A stretch of DNA of 64,000 nucleotides from Ephemerocybe angulata (GCA_013368325.1 JAACJK010000129.1:1-64000), one strand, 5' to 3'. Positions 1-11,863 are shown, counted from the first letter of the stretch. Notes: generated from the sequence alone by a model not told the origin. Made by a program: numbers and translations.

Positions 1-347
1 GCGGCTTGGTTGAGCGAGGAAGGAGCGCGGACTCGGAGTCCTCTGGCACAGGAGATAGAGATGAACTCTCTCCTCAGACCTCACTTGCGCCATGGCGCCT
101 TCAATACCAGCCAACCGTTGTTTCATGATGTTGACCTTCCTCGAAATGTGCGAATAGGTCAACTTCTGCGATCGAGCGAAGTCCCTCCTTTTTTCCAAGT
201 CTTCAAGTTCTCCCGTGGAGAACTTGAACGCTGCTTCAAGGGACGCTGTCAAGACCATTTAGTTACATGCGCGTCGTCGCGAGTGCCCTACACACCAATT
301 TTTTCAGAGTAGGGGAGGAGCCGATTGCTCTCTAGGAAGGCGTCCAT
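1..347 (-). CDS. Partial gene, coiled-coil-like protein of unknown function
   Basis: This is the 5' end of a gene that runs off the left edge. Exon 1 (347-296) begins at an ATG and encodes MDAFLESNRLLPYSEKI. A GT-AG intron (295-246) follows, and exon 2 (245 to 1) stays open to the edge in the matching phase. The visible 98 or so residues are rich in Lys, Arg and Glu and look helical (for example ELEDLEKRRDFARSQK and KVNIMKQRLAGIEGAM), suggesting a coiled coil. There is no signal peptide or membrane segment. I recognise no family. Support is the start codon, one clean splice in phase and the uninterrupted second exon; the 3' end lies outside the window. Confidence 0.45.
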
Positions 348-1267
348 GACAGCTGTACGCGCTGTAAGTATCGGACCCTGAATACACCTCGAAAGCACAC
401 ACCTTGAGCGGACGTTGGTTGAGCGGACATTCTGGGTATTCAATGCTTTCAGAGAGTCGGTTTCACGTCTGAGTGGGAGTGTAGACAAAGGATGGGGCAG
501 GAACGTCCATTTGGGGTCGTTTACTATCCGTGAAAAGGTCAAGGGGCACGGCCGGCCGATGAGAGCATATGGAAGGGAGGAGACACGAGTGCGCGCAACA
601 CGCGTCCATTCATGAGGCGAACAAGACATCTTGACGATTGGATGCGCGTCCGATGGCGGTCGTTGATACCAGCTGATACCAGGAGCCCGGAGGAGACATG
701 CATGCTCGCGACACGCATGCAATCTTAAGCTAAGTAGACATCTTGACGATTGTATGCGCGTCCGATGGCTGTGGTTGATACGACCCATCTTGCTCATCGA
801 CTGTAAAAACGCTGTGGTAGGCCTTTAATGCTCTGTACAACGGAAATAGAAGAGAGATATACTGGCTGTGTACCTTGTGGCATGAGACGAATCCAAGTGG
901 GTTGAACTTGGCCTTTCACTTCGACATAGATGATTCAGATAGGGCAGCCTGATGCCGTCGCGTCGCGGTTCATTTTACCACCACATGACCGTGTAGATTC
1001 TCATCAGTGATCTTCGCGAAGTTGATCCCTGTGTATCATTATGGACGGGCGCCAACTGCTCCGCGCTTGGGGTTAAAAAATAAAAAAGATCATATGGTAA
1101 CAGACTTGAAAAAATCATATGCCCAACCAGGCCCAACCCTGAGCATTGAGCGATTCTCGGGGTCAAGGCCACCGTTCCAGAACCCAGGTATTTGGGCCCC
1201 AAAACCCCATCGAAACCATGTCCATGAGTGCGCGGTATGTATATGGGAACTCGATGCTATTCTTAAT
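348..1267. other. Intergenic stretch without a supportable gene
   Basis: No ORF here has convincing coding character or splice structure. The only structure seen is a pair of 45-bp direct repeats listed separately. Confidence 0.5.
625..781. repeat. 45-bp direct repeat pair
   Basis: Two near-identical 45-bp stretches start at 625 and 737 (gacatcttgacgattg, then tatgcgcgtccgatggc, then gttgatac), 112 bp apart. They differ at only a few positions. The core gcgcgtccgatggc faintly resembles part of the array at 9.85-11.6 kb, but that likeness is too weak to claim. Confidence 0.6.
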
Positions 1268-2033
1268 CTACTCCTGAAACTCAGTGGCCTCAGCCTCGTG
1301 CTCGTCTTCGCTAATTTTGGCCTCCAGGCCGACACTCTCCTCGTTCGCTTGGCTTGAGATCCGTCCCAGCACGCTAACCCCCGTTTCACTACTGCCATCG
1401 CTATCATACTCATCCTCTGACGAATCTAATGCCTCTGGGAATGGGTCATTTAAATCAGGATCTATTCCAAAAGCCGCCAGACCAAAAGGACTGTGTGGGG
1501 AGTGTGATGAGGTGGTGGTAAATAACGAACAGTAGATACACGTACTCGTCAACAGCAGATGAAGTCCCAGACCTTCCATCTATTCCAAAAGCCGCCACAC
1601 CAAAAGGACTGTGTGGGGAGTGTGATGAGGTGGTGGTAAATAACGAACAGTAGATACACGTACTCGTCATCAGCAGATAAAGTACTGCGACCCTTCCCAG
1701 ACCTTCCAGCTTGACTGGCTCTAACATGAAACGTATCAGGCAGGCACATATATCGAGAAAGAAAGGGAATACGCACTTGGCTACTGCAGACGTGTTGCTC
1801 TTCCTGGGCGAAGATCTATCACCCAACGAGGGATAAGCTGGAACTGTACGATGGGCACGTAACGACGGCCAAGCGTGTGTCTCCCTGACGGACTCTTGAT
1901 GATACGAGGTCTTCCTCTAAGCCTGCATCCCTTAGCTCCTTCCCCGAGCCACAGATCTACACAGGATGCGGGAAAAATCAGGCTACAGTCCTTCTCGCAG
2001 TGCAGTGACTTACTCCTTATACTGCTCCGACAT
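1268..2033 (-). CDS. Hypothetical protein with a duplicated internal exon
   Basis: A five-exon model closes perfectly in frame: 2033-2014, 1916-1785, 1720-1658, 1608-1540 and 1490-1268, giving 168 residues. Exons 3 and 4 both end DEYV; exons 4 and 5 both begin with near-identical PFGVAAFGID / PFGLAAFGID. This arises because a 118-bp DNA block containing exon end, intron and exon start is tandemly duplicated. The C-terminus is acidic and Ser/Glu-rich (ALDSSEDEYDSDGSSE). No family is recognised. The donor after exon 2 (gtagcc) is weak, and the start ATG is chosen because the frame closes upstream. It could be a low-complexity nuclear protein or a degenerating gene. Confidence 0.45.
1461..1678. 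repeat. 118-bp tandem duplication
   Basis: The stretch about 1461-1558 recurs at about 1579-1676 with few differences (period 118 bp, measured between equivalent splice sites 1490/1608 and 1540/1658). Each copy carries an acceptor, part of an exon, a donor and an intron of the minus-strand gene. Confidence 0.85.
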
Positions 2034-3156
2034 CTCTTGGGCCTGCGGCCTACGTGGTCCCCCTGAGCTTTACGTTTTTGCGCTGACCTACAGCACTATT
2101 CGCATTATTAGGAGTAGCTGCTGTGATACTTGGAAGACTTACACAGGGAGGAGAGGAAGCTCTCGAGATGGCAAACCTGGGATGCATCTGCTGATGTGGG
2201 GTTGCTCATGGTATTGTCGATGGTGGTGTCGATGAAAGAGTGTGCAAGGTCACGGGGAGAATGCATGATAGATCAGATTCCGCCGGAGGTTGATGTGATC
2301 CGTCATGGCATATGCCGTTACGGAGCTTTGTTGCGCGCCTCTGCGATATTGTGAGCGCCTCTTGACGTTCCCGCCCTATCACACACAGCCCTTGTAGGAT
2401 TTCGAAGATATTATGTATCTCAGTGATTTAGACCAGCAAAAACTATACTCAGATAATTCTCCAGTAAGCCTCGCGCCATCCTCTAGCGATAGCGAGTACA
2501 TTAGGCAGTGAGTACGTGCGTGAAGCGACGTACAAAGTACTTTCATCTCTTGACACCTTCCACGCCACTATAAATTCAGTGAGACTCGCAGGGTAGTCTA
2601 AAGCTAGGCTCACACCTTCCTTTTGTGACAGCAGGGACATCAGGCAGCCAGTGCGCGCCCCTTGTGCGCGAAGTACAATGTGCGTTCATATGCGACGTAC
2701 GAGCACTCATTTTCCGCCAGTATTCTACAGTTCAGTAAGATTGATCTGCAAGAAGTTTAACGAGCAGTGTCTGACAGTGAAAGGGTGCGTACCTCATTCT
2801 ACTGTTGCTAAATCCGAGCTGGCAAGGTGCGACTTGACGCCTTCCTTTGTCACTTGGTTAGTATGATATATGTTTATATATGTCTAGATTTTTCATAGCA
2901 TGTACTGTGTGCTATTCATTTATTATTCTACGTACATACTTTTACTTTAAATGTATTGAGCGAGCCTGGAGAGCATGAACAGTCTTGATGGTGGAGTAAA
3001 CGTGAGACGAAACGCGCAAGTCAGACGCGGAACTGTGAATCCTTACCGGTTTCGACTTTAGCAACAACCATCAAGCTCACCCCACCCCACTCGAGTACGG
3101 GTCGTCCAGACTGCGCACTCACTACAGCTGGTATAGTAAATTCTAGTATAGCTGAA
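2034..3156. other. Intergenic stretch, AT-rich in part
   Basis: I see no convincing gene. Short stretches around 2450-2640 and 2650-2870 share scattered words (for example ttcagt and gcgacgtac), hinting at an old diverged duplication. The part 2870-2960 is AT-rich and could be the promoter region of the gene starting at 3157. Confidence 0.4.
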
Positions 3157-4027
3157 ATGGGGCGCCCTGTTCTCTATAAAACGGAGGAGGAGAAAAAGGC
3201 CGCTGCATGCGAACGAAGCAGGAAGTACTATGAACGGTTAGGGCCCGGCATCCTTGTACCACTTACGCCGTCCAACTGACTTTATTGCAGATTCCGGGAG
3301 AACATCTCCATTCCAGGAAGCAGAATATGCAGCCAAAAGGCGTAACGATCCTTCGAAGCATGAGAAAGTAAAAGTTGTTAAATCTGACGAGGAGCGCAAG
3401 TACGACAATCGTCAGAAAAGCAATCGGTCATATCAGCGGTGCGTACTTCATTGATTGTATACATGGATGCGCTCTCAAAAATGGGTGTACATTTCTAGAA
3501 GGAAATCTGCCCCAAAGAATGAAGGCAGTAGTAGCAAACAATCGAAACCGGCGAGTGATTTAAGGTGTGTTAAACGAGCGACAAATGCCATTCCATACCT
3601 CATAGGAACTGTGTTTCTTAGCACTGCAGTGGTTAGCCGCCGGCCTCCGAGGGACATCTGGGAAGGGCATACCAAATTTCTCCTCACATCCTACAAGGAC
3701 ATGCTGGAAAATAGGTCGCTTCGCGAGTTCCTGGAGGATATTTCAGCTCGGTACATCGAGAGTGGTGTGGTCGAGGACCTTGTATTGGTCTTGCCGCGCC
3801 TAATCCGGCTTCGAGAAGGTGTTTACGCCCATGAGCAAGATATCTCATTGGAGGTGGGAGCAGCAGCTCAACTTGGTGAGCTCGAAGCGCTGGGTGCCAA
3901 AATAGACCAAGCTGTGGAGATGATTCAGGACTTGGAGGACATGGCCAGGTTCCGTGGGCACGACGAATTTATTGATTTGTATAGCGAGGGTGACCTGTAC
4001 TATCAGAGATCACATTTGTTAGATTGA
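3157..4027 (+). CDS. Hypothetical protein with basic GRP N-terminus
   Basis: Three exons (3157-3236, 3301-3438, 3499-4027) join in phase to give 248 residues ending in TGA. The N-terminus MGRPVLYKTEEEKKAA followed by a basic tyrosine-containing segment (ERSRKYYER) resembles the start of proteins I remember as recurrent and often multicopy in mushroom genomes; that recollection is not a database result. Residues 30-75 are strongly basic. The C-terminal half is acidic and helical (IWEGHTKFLLTSYKDMLE, EDLVLVLPRLIRLREGVY, AAQLGELEALGAKIDQAVEM) and may form a coiled coil. The second exon uses the acceptor ending gggag at 3300, because the better-looking ttgcag at 3290 breaks the frame. Function unknown. 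Confidence 0.6.
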
Positions 4028-4248
4028 ATGGCATGCAAGTTGACATCCAAGGGATGTTATACTCCTTCTCTTTCTGTTGAACTCCGTTCTGAGCTACCAG
4101 GAAGGTATTAACTGACGTCGAGCGTGACTTTATCAATACGATACTTATGTGATTATAGACAGTAACTCAAATATCGAATGAAGGGCAAAGGATAAAAGAT
4201 ATCATTTCGATGGTGACAGGAAAAAGGTATTGAGGTAATGGAGGGTGG

Positions 4249-5979
4249 CTACAGGGGTTCTTCAGTTTCAGAGAACTCCTCTTCGTCATCCTCCTCCGGC
4301 TCGTCCTCGGGCGGGTACAGTTCGTTCTCCTCCGTGATGACAGTCAACGATTCCAGCCTTCTTTCCAGCTCCTCCAACCTCTCGTTCGCCAGTGCCAGCT
4401 TTTGCTCCGTGGCAGCTGTCTTGGCTTCAGCGGCCTCCGCTCGAGCCTTGTTTCTCAACGCCTCAACGATAGATTCAACCTTGGCCTTACGGTCAGCGCG
4501 GACTAGACTGGTCATTGTCATGCTAACATCCTTATGAAAGGACGCGAGCGCAGCCGGAGCTTCAGCACGGAGCTTTGGGGACGAATAATGCGTGAAGGGA
4601 GTCCGAGCAGATGGATGCTGCACGGCAACATACATCCAGCAACCTGATCGAATGGAGATGCTCTCGCACTAGGTTCCTTATTAGCTCATGAAATTAGGGG
4701 TGCAATGATAGGAACGGTACGAACGCGGGACATGAGGTCATGGACCCAACCGGAATAACACTTCGTCGCGCGGGCGTTATCCACAATTTCCGGGAGCAAT
4801 GGGCGCTTACGGGCCAAACCTAAAGACAGGGATGAAACAGGTCAGCACGATCGACAGAAAAAAAGAAGGGGACGCACGCCAGTTCCGGGCACCGCGACCC
4901 ACTCCCTCAATCCAGTCGAAGATTGGCTTCGCACCGGATGCATAGGCCCGTTTCTTGGAGGCGGGTGCGGGGGAACTGTTCATCGAATCCTCGCGGGGGC
5001 GCTTTTGCCCATGCTGGGACACAGAGTCCACATGGTCGTCAACGAGAGGCGTGGGACTAGTCGTTACAGAGGGTGCGGGCTGTGATGTTACATCAGAGGT
5101 TTCAAGTTCGCCATCCGGGAGTGGGACTGCGCCGGCGGGCTCTGGCACAGCACATGCGGAGGGCATGAGCCCAGCCTGTGTCGCAGGGACGGGGGCTGTA
5201 ATATCCTGTGTCGCAGGGACGGGGGCTGGAATATCGTCGTCCAGAAGGGAGAGATCGACGTTGTAGGCGTTACTCTGGGCCGTCAGAGGCGCACCACCGA
5301 CGGTTGAAGGAGACTGGTCAGTTCCGGCAGGCGGTGCAGTAGCAGACGGAGGCGCGGGTCCCGCAAGCCCATAGGAGGCGGGGTTGAAGAGCCAGGGGTG
5401 CGACATTGGGGTATCTGATTGGGATGTTAGAATGTGCACGCCGTCCGCGATTCGCGAAGGAAGAGCAACTTACACCCGGGAGGGAACTGATACACCGGAG
5501 CACTTGGAGTTCCAGGGGGTAGCTCTGAACTCCAGCAGGAGTTGCTGAGGGTGGGTTGAAGTTGAAGGCGTACGGGTTCACTGAGAGAGGTTTGATGGAT
5601 CAGCAAAGGACAACGAGAACAACCTAATTCTAACTTACTTTGTCCAAATTGAAATTGAGGGTACATCGGCACTACGAGGGAAGGTATAAATTGATGATGA
5701 GATATTTAATGTGCACGGGGCGCACCTTGTTGAGCTGCGAGTGCTGGACCTTGTTGGACAGCGAGTGTTGGATCGATGACTGGGTTCTGACCAGCGGGGG
5801 GAGGCTATTGATAGCCTTTAGAGAGATATCCCGTACGCGAATGCAAAACGTACACCTGCTTGAGCCTTGCGGCTGTGAGCACACTCAGTCAGGAGTGGGC
5901 TACCATCACATCGACGGCAGTGAAGCTTTTTGGCGGGCTTCGGCTCTTTGGTTGGTTGTCGACGTTTGGAAGGAGCCAT
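4249..5979 (-). CDS. Hypothetical Cys-rich / coiled-coil protein divergent from the transposase
   Basis: A seven-exon model closes exactly in frame (5979-5856, 5779-5726, 5671-5639, 5580-5476, 5414-4878, 4819-4721, 4643-4249), giving 448 residues. The N-terminus is basic and has a Cys/His cluster (LHCRRCDGSPLLTECAH) that could bind zinc. The middle is Pro/Ala/Gln-rich and low complexity, with a short repeat PVPATQDITAPVPATQ and a nuclear-signal-like stretch GQKRPREDS. The C-terminus has a coiled coil (about residues 370-425: KAKVESIVEALRNKARAEA onward) and an acidic tail. It is transcribed head to head with the KDZ transposase from a region of about 480 bp. I do not recognise the family. It could be a host gene or a passenger gene of the transposon. 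Confidence 0.6.
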
Positions 5980-6133
5980 GATGATGTTGAGTTGTCGTTG
6001 GCTAACGGTGCCAGGCTATATGGAGAGGGATGGGGTTCGAGCGAAAACAGCGGGTGCCCATGAGACGACCCTGGAACGATCCCACATGACTCCTGCCTTC
6101 TCCCTTGTATCATCGTTCCCCATGTGAGCCCAT

Positions 6134-6400
6134 GTGAGCCCATGCGCCTTGATAAGATTGGATTGAGGCCCGCGCCGGGTGCTGAATTGGAAATGACGCG
6201 CTAAGCACGACCAAAGCACGACGGTGAGCCCATGCGCCTTGATGAGACTGGATTAAGACCCCCACTTGGAGACGATGGGTGCCGAATTGCAAATAACTTG
6301 CCTAAGCCAGCCGGTGACCCATGTGCCTCGCATGGGAGCGGATTAAGGCCCCAAATATGTATTTGGATCGATGGGTGCTGAGCGCTGAATCGGAAACAAG
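6134..6400. repeat. Three 90-bp direct repeats upstream of the transposase
   Basis: The segment beginning gtgagcccatgcgccttgat starts at 6134, 6224 and (more diverged) 6314, a spacing of exactly 90 bp. Each copy continues with a ggattnaggcc word and a ggtgctgaat-like word. The repeats fill the space between the divergent gene and the transposase start, as expected of promoter or subterminal repeats of a DNA transposon. Confidence 0.8.
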
Positions 6401-6461
6401 GCTCATAAACCACACGACACTTTTACCCCCACCCCAAGGCATTGCTTTCTAGCTCACCAAT

Positions 6462-9400
6462 ATGGCCACGAGAAAGAAACGAAGGCGTAAAGATGAAGAT
6501 GACCTTGACGATGAGGCTCAGCATTCGTTCCCTAGTGAGCTCCTGGAGGCCGTGGCGGAAACTTCTTACTGGACATCCCCAACGAAACCTCAGCGAATTT
6601 TCGAAGAGGCAAAGAGCCCTAGAAAGCGCGTTGTAAAGAAGGTTCTTGCTCAATCATCGCAGACCGCTGGGGCTTTCAAAGAGGATGATGAGGGTGCTTG
6701 GACACAAGAGGTGCCGTCAAGTCAAGCTACGGGCGCCAGTGGCATCGAGGACGGTGGGACAATATCGGACGTTGTGCCCGACCAAGCGCCGGACGACGGT
6801 GATTTCGGCTCTTGGGTCGGCTCGGAAGTAATTGATCCAGACCTTGGGTGGATCGGCGAAGACGACGACTTCGAAGACTATGTTGACGCCGTAACCTCAC
6901 ATGTCGCGGGGTATAGCCACCTTCATACCTCTCTATTCGTTGTTCAGGGATGGGATTCTAACAAGAGGCAGACCACGGTAAGTGTCGTATCTGATTTAGT
7001 TTGCTTTAATACTTGACATTGACTCCACCTAAGGATGCGTGGTATCATATGCGATTCCAAACCTCCGATGTAGGACAGCTCGACACCGGGTGCACCTGCC
7101 CTAAAGCTCTTAACCGCAACCTCTGTGTGCACAGGCGGTACTTTCAGGACTATGAGGTCGAGAGTATCATTCTCGAGAAGAATGCCGAAGGAACCGAGGA
7201 CAGGGATGTTGCAGGTGATAAGGATAGGACAGGTAAGCTACTTAACTTACCTCTTCAGTAATGAAATAGCATTGTAACGATGGACTCATCACCCCCGGCA
7301 GCGACGCTCTTCTCCCGCCGCATCCTAGGACGCCATCGTTTGGAAAGCTTGTACTCCGTTCAGTCGATGTCGTCCTCCGAGCTCAAAGGCCGAGCGATCG
7401 TCAGTAATATCCTTTCCCGTTCGGAATCGACCTGGAAATGCTCCAAGGACACGGGACTTCTATCATGCTATCATATAAACAAGGCCAGAGAGCGGTACCC
7501 AGACGTCCCAGAAGATGAAATCGAAGATTTGGAGGACTTTGTAGACTCAAGCCTCGACTCACTCTCTATAGGCGAACTTGGTCAGTTCCTGTGATCTGAA
7601 CTATCTTGTGGGATGACGCTGATCTATCCTCAGCTCGCGGACCCGGTACCACAGTATCCTATCTGCCAATACATCCACCGTTCTGGGCGCGAATCCCGTC
7701 CGACCCCAAGCTCTATTCCGATCCCCCTCCTGCCCGGACACCCCCAGATGGCCCATTCCCTCTTCAAGCCGATTCCTCCTGCAACTGTGGAACAACGCGG
7801 ACCTTCTTCAATAGGGATGGGCTGAAAAAAACGAAGCGTTGCAAGTTGTACACCCTGCTAACGGTTCATGACGTCGAGATTGAGGTTCAAGTCTGCCCCG
7901 TTTGTCCTTCCGTCCGGCGAAAGCGAATCGGCCCTGATCTGCGCGCACATGGCATATTCAATTTCAACAATTCTGCCCTTGTCTCCCACGAGCTACTTGA
8001 CGAATACACCAGCTGCTTTACCTCCTCAGAGACGCCCTTTACCGCCTGGTATACGCAATTGTCAAGACGCTATCTCCTTTCTGGAAAAGAGTTCATGGGC
8101 GACGACCTCTTTCGCGCCGTATGGTTCGCATACGTCTCCCTCCAGAAGTTCGACAACGACATGTCCTGTACGGTCTGCGGACCATCACCCGAGACGGTCA
8201 TCTGGGATGGAATCACCTTAGCCTTTGGCCGGAAGCATCTCAGTGGTTCACTTCGCCCACCAACGTTTACGATGCCAGATTCCGTTCGGCGCCCTAACGT
8301 AAAGTACAAACCAAAGCAGCAACTCTTGCCCCTGGCGACATTACGACGGCGTTTCCGAGCCACGATGGAGCGGCCCACGCATCCCGACCGCATCGAGGAT
8401 GGGGAAGAAGAAGGCGGTGTTGATGGCGCAAAATCTCCTTCGAAGAAATCGCGAGCCAAACCCAAGGCGAAGAAGGGTGGTACTGCGTCAAACCCCGACA
8501 CTCCGTCGAAGCGGGCACAGGCCATCCCCGAGACATCCACCCCTTCGCTATCTCCCATGAAACCGCAGGCTAACTCCGCGGCGATCTCGCTATCAACTGT
8601 GGCGGTCTCTACTGAAGCAACTGGTGCAACAGAAGGCACTCTCGAAGACGCAGGACCGACACCACTTCCCGCCACCAATCCAAATGAGAACCTCCGACGT
8701 CGACAGGCTTTGTTAGTGGAAGACTACTTGGAGAAGGTGGACTCGGTGACTGAAGACATGAGAAAGGAATGTCCCGCCTTAGCGCAGCTATATACGATGC
8801 ATTACGGCCGTGCAGCCTTTTGGTCAGGGCACAAACCTCCTGCCGTCATAAAGAACTTGTTCCGACAGGTACGCCCATTCTCTGGTCATGTGGACCCTGC
8901 TTACGACAACATAGATCGCCGCCGAGGAATCTGTGCTACAACTCGTCAACTACACGGCACTGCTCAAGCTTAGGGAGTTTGTGGCGAAGCCAGACGTTAA
9001 CGTGGCCTATAAGCTGAGGCCCATACCTTCCCTGAACAAGGTTATAAATCACAGCGACGTAGATCTTGCTGATCTCTTGGGAGTGATGACCTGGATTGAA
9101 AAGAAGGCGCGTGCTACTCTCAAAGCACTGATCGTTGAACCGCCGCTGCCACCGCCCAACATACATATCCTCCCGAATGATCATCTGGATTGGATAACGG
9201 TACATCCTCTTTTGCCCTCGCCCCCATTCACCTCTAACTGACTAAATTTCGACAGACTGGTTGCTTTTATAGCATGCCCATAATACGGCATCGCCCGCTT
9301 TATCCGTCACTGAAAGAGAACCAAGAAGAACAGGCATCAGGCCAGCAACGTGGGGATCGATGCGGGAAGTATTACTCTCAATATGGAGAACGACGATTAA

Positions 9401-9846
9401 CTGGGGGTATCATGGTATGCTGGTGTTCGCACAGCATTTGTTACGGGTTCCATTGTATCCCCAAAGCCGAAGGTCGTGACGATGTCTTCTCAGCAATGGT
9501 GACTCGATGGCCGACAGCTCCCAAAATCGTCATCTACGACTTTGCATGCGCCTTGGGTCCCTACTGCTTGCTGCGCGAGCCTATGTTTTTTGCAAATACC
9601 CTCTTTGCCATTGACATCTTTCATGCCACAGGTCACAGCAAATGTAGCCCTGCAGCATTCCTATCCGAGTATATGAATGTGGACACCAAGCTCGAATACA
9701 TCAATTCGAGCGCGGCCGAATGCGGCAATGGAGCACTTAGGAGGATTCGAAAATCGGTCAGCTATATGGGACAGAAGAGGGCTATTATATATACAAAGGT
9801 CTTCCTTTCTGTATGGAATAGGCTGAAGATCTTGAAAATAGACTAG
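6462..9846 (+). CDS. KDZ-family transposase with CxC zinc cluster
   Basis: Six exons (6462-6977, 7034-7232, 7302-7580, 7634-8868, 8915-9199, 9256-9846) join in frame to 1034 residues with no stop or frameshift. The N-terminus is basic then acidic. Residues about 173-390 carry the Cys-rich segment placed before KDZ transposases: DTGCTCPKALNRNLCVHRR, WKCSKDTGLLSCYHI, SCNCG and VCPVCPSVRRKRIGPDLRAHG. A Lys/Pro/Ser-rich linker (KKSRAKPKAKKGG) interrupts the middle. The C-terminal third has the KDZ core: IYDFACALGPYCLLREP, FAIDIFHATGHSKCSPAAF, then INSSAAECGNGALRRIRKSV and YTKVFLSVWNR. The Asp and Glu residues of these motifs are the likely RNase H-fold catalytic acids. The intact frame suggests recent activity. 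Family name comes from remembered motifs and was not searched. Confidence 0.88.
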
Positions 9847-9849
9847 CAT

Positions 9850-11590
9850 TTATGGTGGCTTAACTGCCCTATCAATTTGTGAGGCCAGTAGTTATGTTTA
9901 CAGAAGCAGTGATCTGACGATCCACGGAGGTGAACGAACGCAAGCTCAATACTCAGGGACCTATGTCTCCAGAGGCATAGAAGGGCTGATGTTCGATTGG
10001 GGAGGAGGTACAAATGAGAAACTGGAGTGTCCAATGTCAGCAGAAGCATTGCTGATGGGAGGATTGAGGACGCACCCTCCGTTGGTTGTAGAGACATCGG
10101 CTTCGCGCTGAGAATCGACGGAGCCCGATGGCTACCTACCTAGGTCAGTTGCACACTTTTGGAAGGCCATGCAATGTTGTTGGATTTGCTGTGAGTGTAA
10201 CTTCGTTGGTGCAAGATTGATCACGCCCCAATGGCATCCTTCGGTCGTCCTGCAGAGCTTCTTCCCAACAACATTCCATTTGCCGTCACGGATGGGCTTG
10301 TTAAACTATGAGGGAAACTACCACGGTCTCGCACAGATAAGACACCGTACCATTGGTGGAGAACCGCGAAACTCGATTAGCGGGGGTTGCATCTAAGTGG
10401 TGTCAACGTCCATCGGTTGACCTGCATCCCAGCCGATATCAAGGACTCCGACGCTTGATAGGTCTCAGGGTCGAAAACCTAACCATCTCGCGAGCTGCCA
10501 CCTCCGGCAGCGCTTTCTTAAAAAGTTGGTTGGATTCGATGTTGTGGAGGAGACACAAATGAAAAACTGGAGTGTCCAATGTCAGCAGAAGCATCGGCGA
10601 TGGGAGGATGGAGAACGCACCCTCCGTTGGTTGTAGAGACATCGCAGGCCCGATAGATGCCGCCCTATGTCTACTGAAGCAGTGTAAGGGCGTCACGCGC
10701 TTATGGAGGGAATGCAGCCCGGAAAATGAGCGTCCATTGTCAGGAGAGGCATCGGTGATGGGAGAATCGAGAACGCACCTTCCGTTGGTTGTAGAGACAT
10801 CGCAGGCCCGATAGACGGCGCCCTATGTCTACTGAAGCGCTGTAAATGCGTCGCGCGCTTATGGAGGGAATGCAGCCCAGAAAATGAGCGTCCATTGTCA
10901 GGAGAAGCATCGGTGATAGGAGGATCGAGAACGCACCTTCCGTTGGTTGTAGAGACATCGCAGGACCGATAGACGGCGCCCTATGTCTACTGAAGCGCTG
11001 TAAAGGCGTCGCGCGCTTATGGAGGGAATGCAGCCCGGGTAATGCGCGTCCAATGTTGGCAGAAACATTGCTGATAGGAGGATCCAGAACGCACCCTCCG
11101 TTGGTTGTGGAAACATCGGGGCTTCGCGTGGTTGTGGAGGAAATGCAGCAGCGAAACCGCCGCCCAATGTCAGCAGATGCATTGCTGAAGCGAGGATGGA
11201 GAACGCACCGACCATTGGTTGTAGAGACATCGCAGGCTCGATAGACGGCGCCCTATATCTACTGAAGCAGCGTAAGGGTGTCGCGCGCTTATGGAGGGAA
11301 TGCAGCCCGGATAATGAGCGTCCAATGTCGGCAGAAACATCGGTGATGGGAGGATCGAGGACGCGCCTTCCGTTGGTTGTAGAGACATCGCAGGCCCGAT
11401 AGACGGCGCCCTTAGCGCCGTTGCTTGTAGAAACACTGCGGAGGTGGTCCGTATCGTGGACCGTATCACCTGGATAACCGGGAGCTCAATCCAGCATGCC
11501 ATGTCTACACATGCAGCTATGTCTACAGATGCACCGAACTTTGGATGAGTGTTTAAGGAAGTATTCGAGGTGTCCACGGTCACCGGAAGC
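9850..11590 (+). repeat. Satellite-like tandem array downstream of the transposase
   Basis: Imperfect tandem repeats begin right after the transposase stop. The best copies have a 158-bp period: the word cagccc followed by an atgagcgtccaatgt-like stretch starts at 10715, 10873 and 11031, with another copy at 11303. Each unit contains a gttggttgtagagacatcg block, a tatgtctactgaagc block and a caatgtcagcagaaacatc block. The last two are versions of one degenerate dyad, ATGTCTnnAGAnRCAT. Short ORFs within the array lack coding character. Confidence 0.85.
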
Positions 11591-11807
11591 TTTGCTGAGG
11601 GATGGATGGGAGCGCACTCATCTCATCGTGAAGTACTGCTGGGATGGGATTCTAGACGGAAAGGACCCAGTGGGATACACCTACAGACCATTTGACAGTA
11701 TGGTACGCGATTGAGCCAAGCATTGGCCCACCTGCGACAGGATATAGCAGAAAGGGCAAAGGCCAAGGTATGGCCTATTGAGCGGGCATAGCCAAAAAGG
11801 GTGCAGG

Positions 11808-11863
11808 CATCACTTTTTACATCTTACATAATCATCCTCGCCGGTGAGGATGACCATCATCCT
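11808..11863 (+). repeat. Palindromic end motif shared with 57.7 kb, copy 1
   Basis: The sequence acatcttacataatcatcc followed by tcgccggtgaggatg and accatcatcct contains two overlapping dyads: catcctcgcc/ggtgaggatg and ggatgaccatcatcc. Its reverse complement recurs, with few differences, at 57730-57787 beside the second array. It lies about 230 bp beyond the end of array 1. Confidence 0.8.

Noticed and set aside
11808..11863. Helitron 3' end, because of the terminal hairpin
   Set aside because: No Rep-helicase gene or CTRR end at a consistent position is seen; the adjacent gene is a KDZ transposase.
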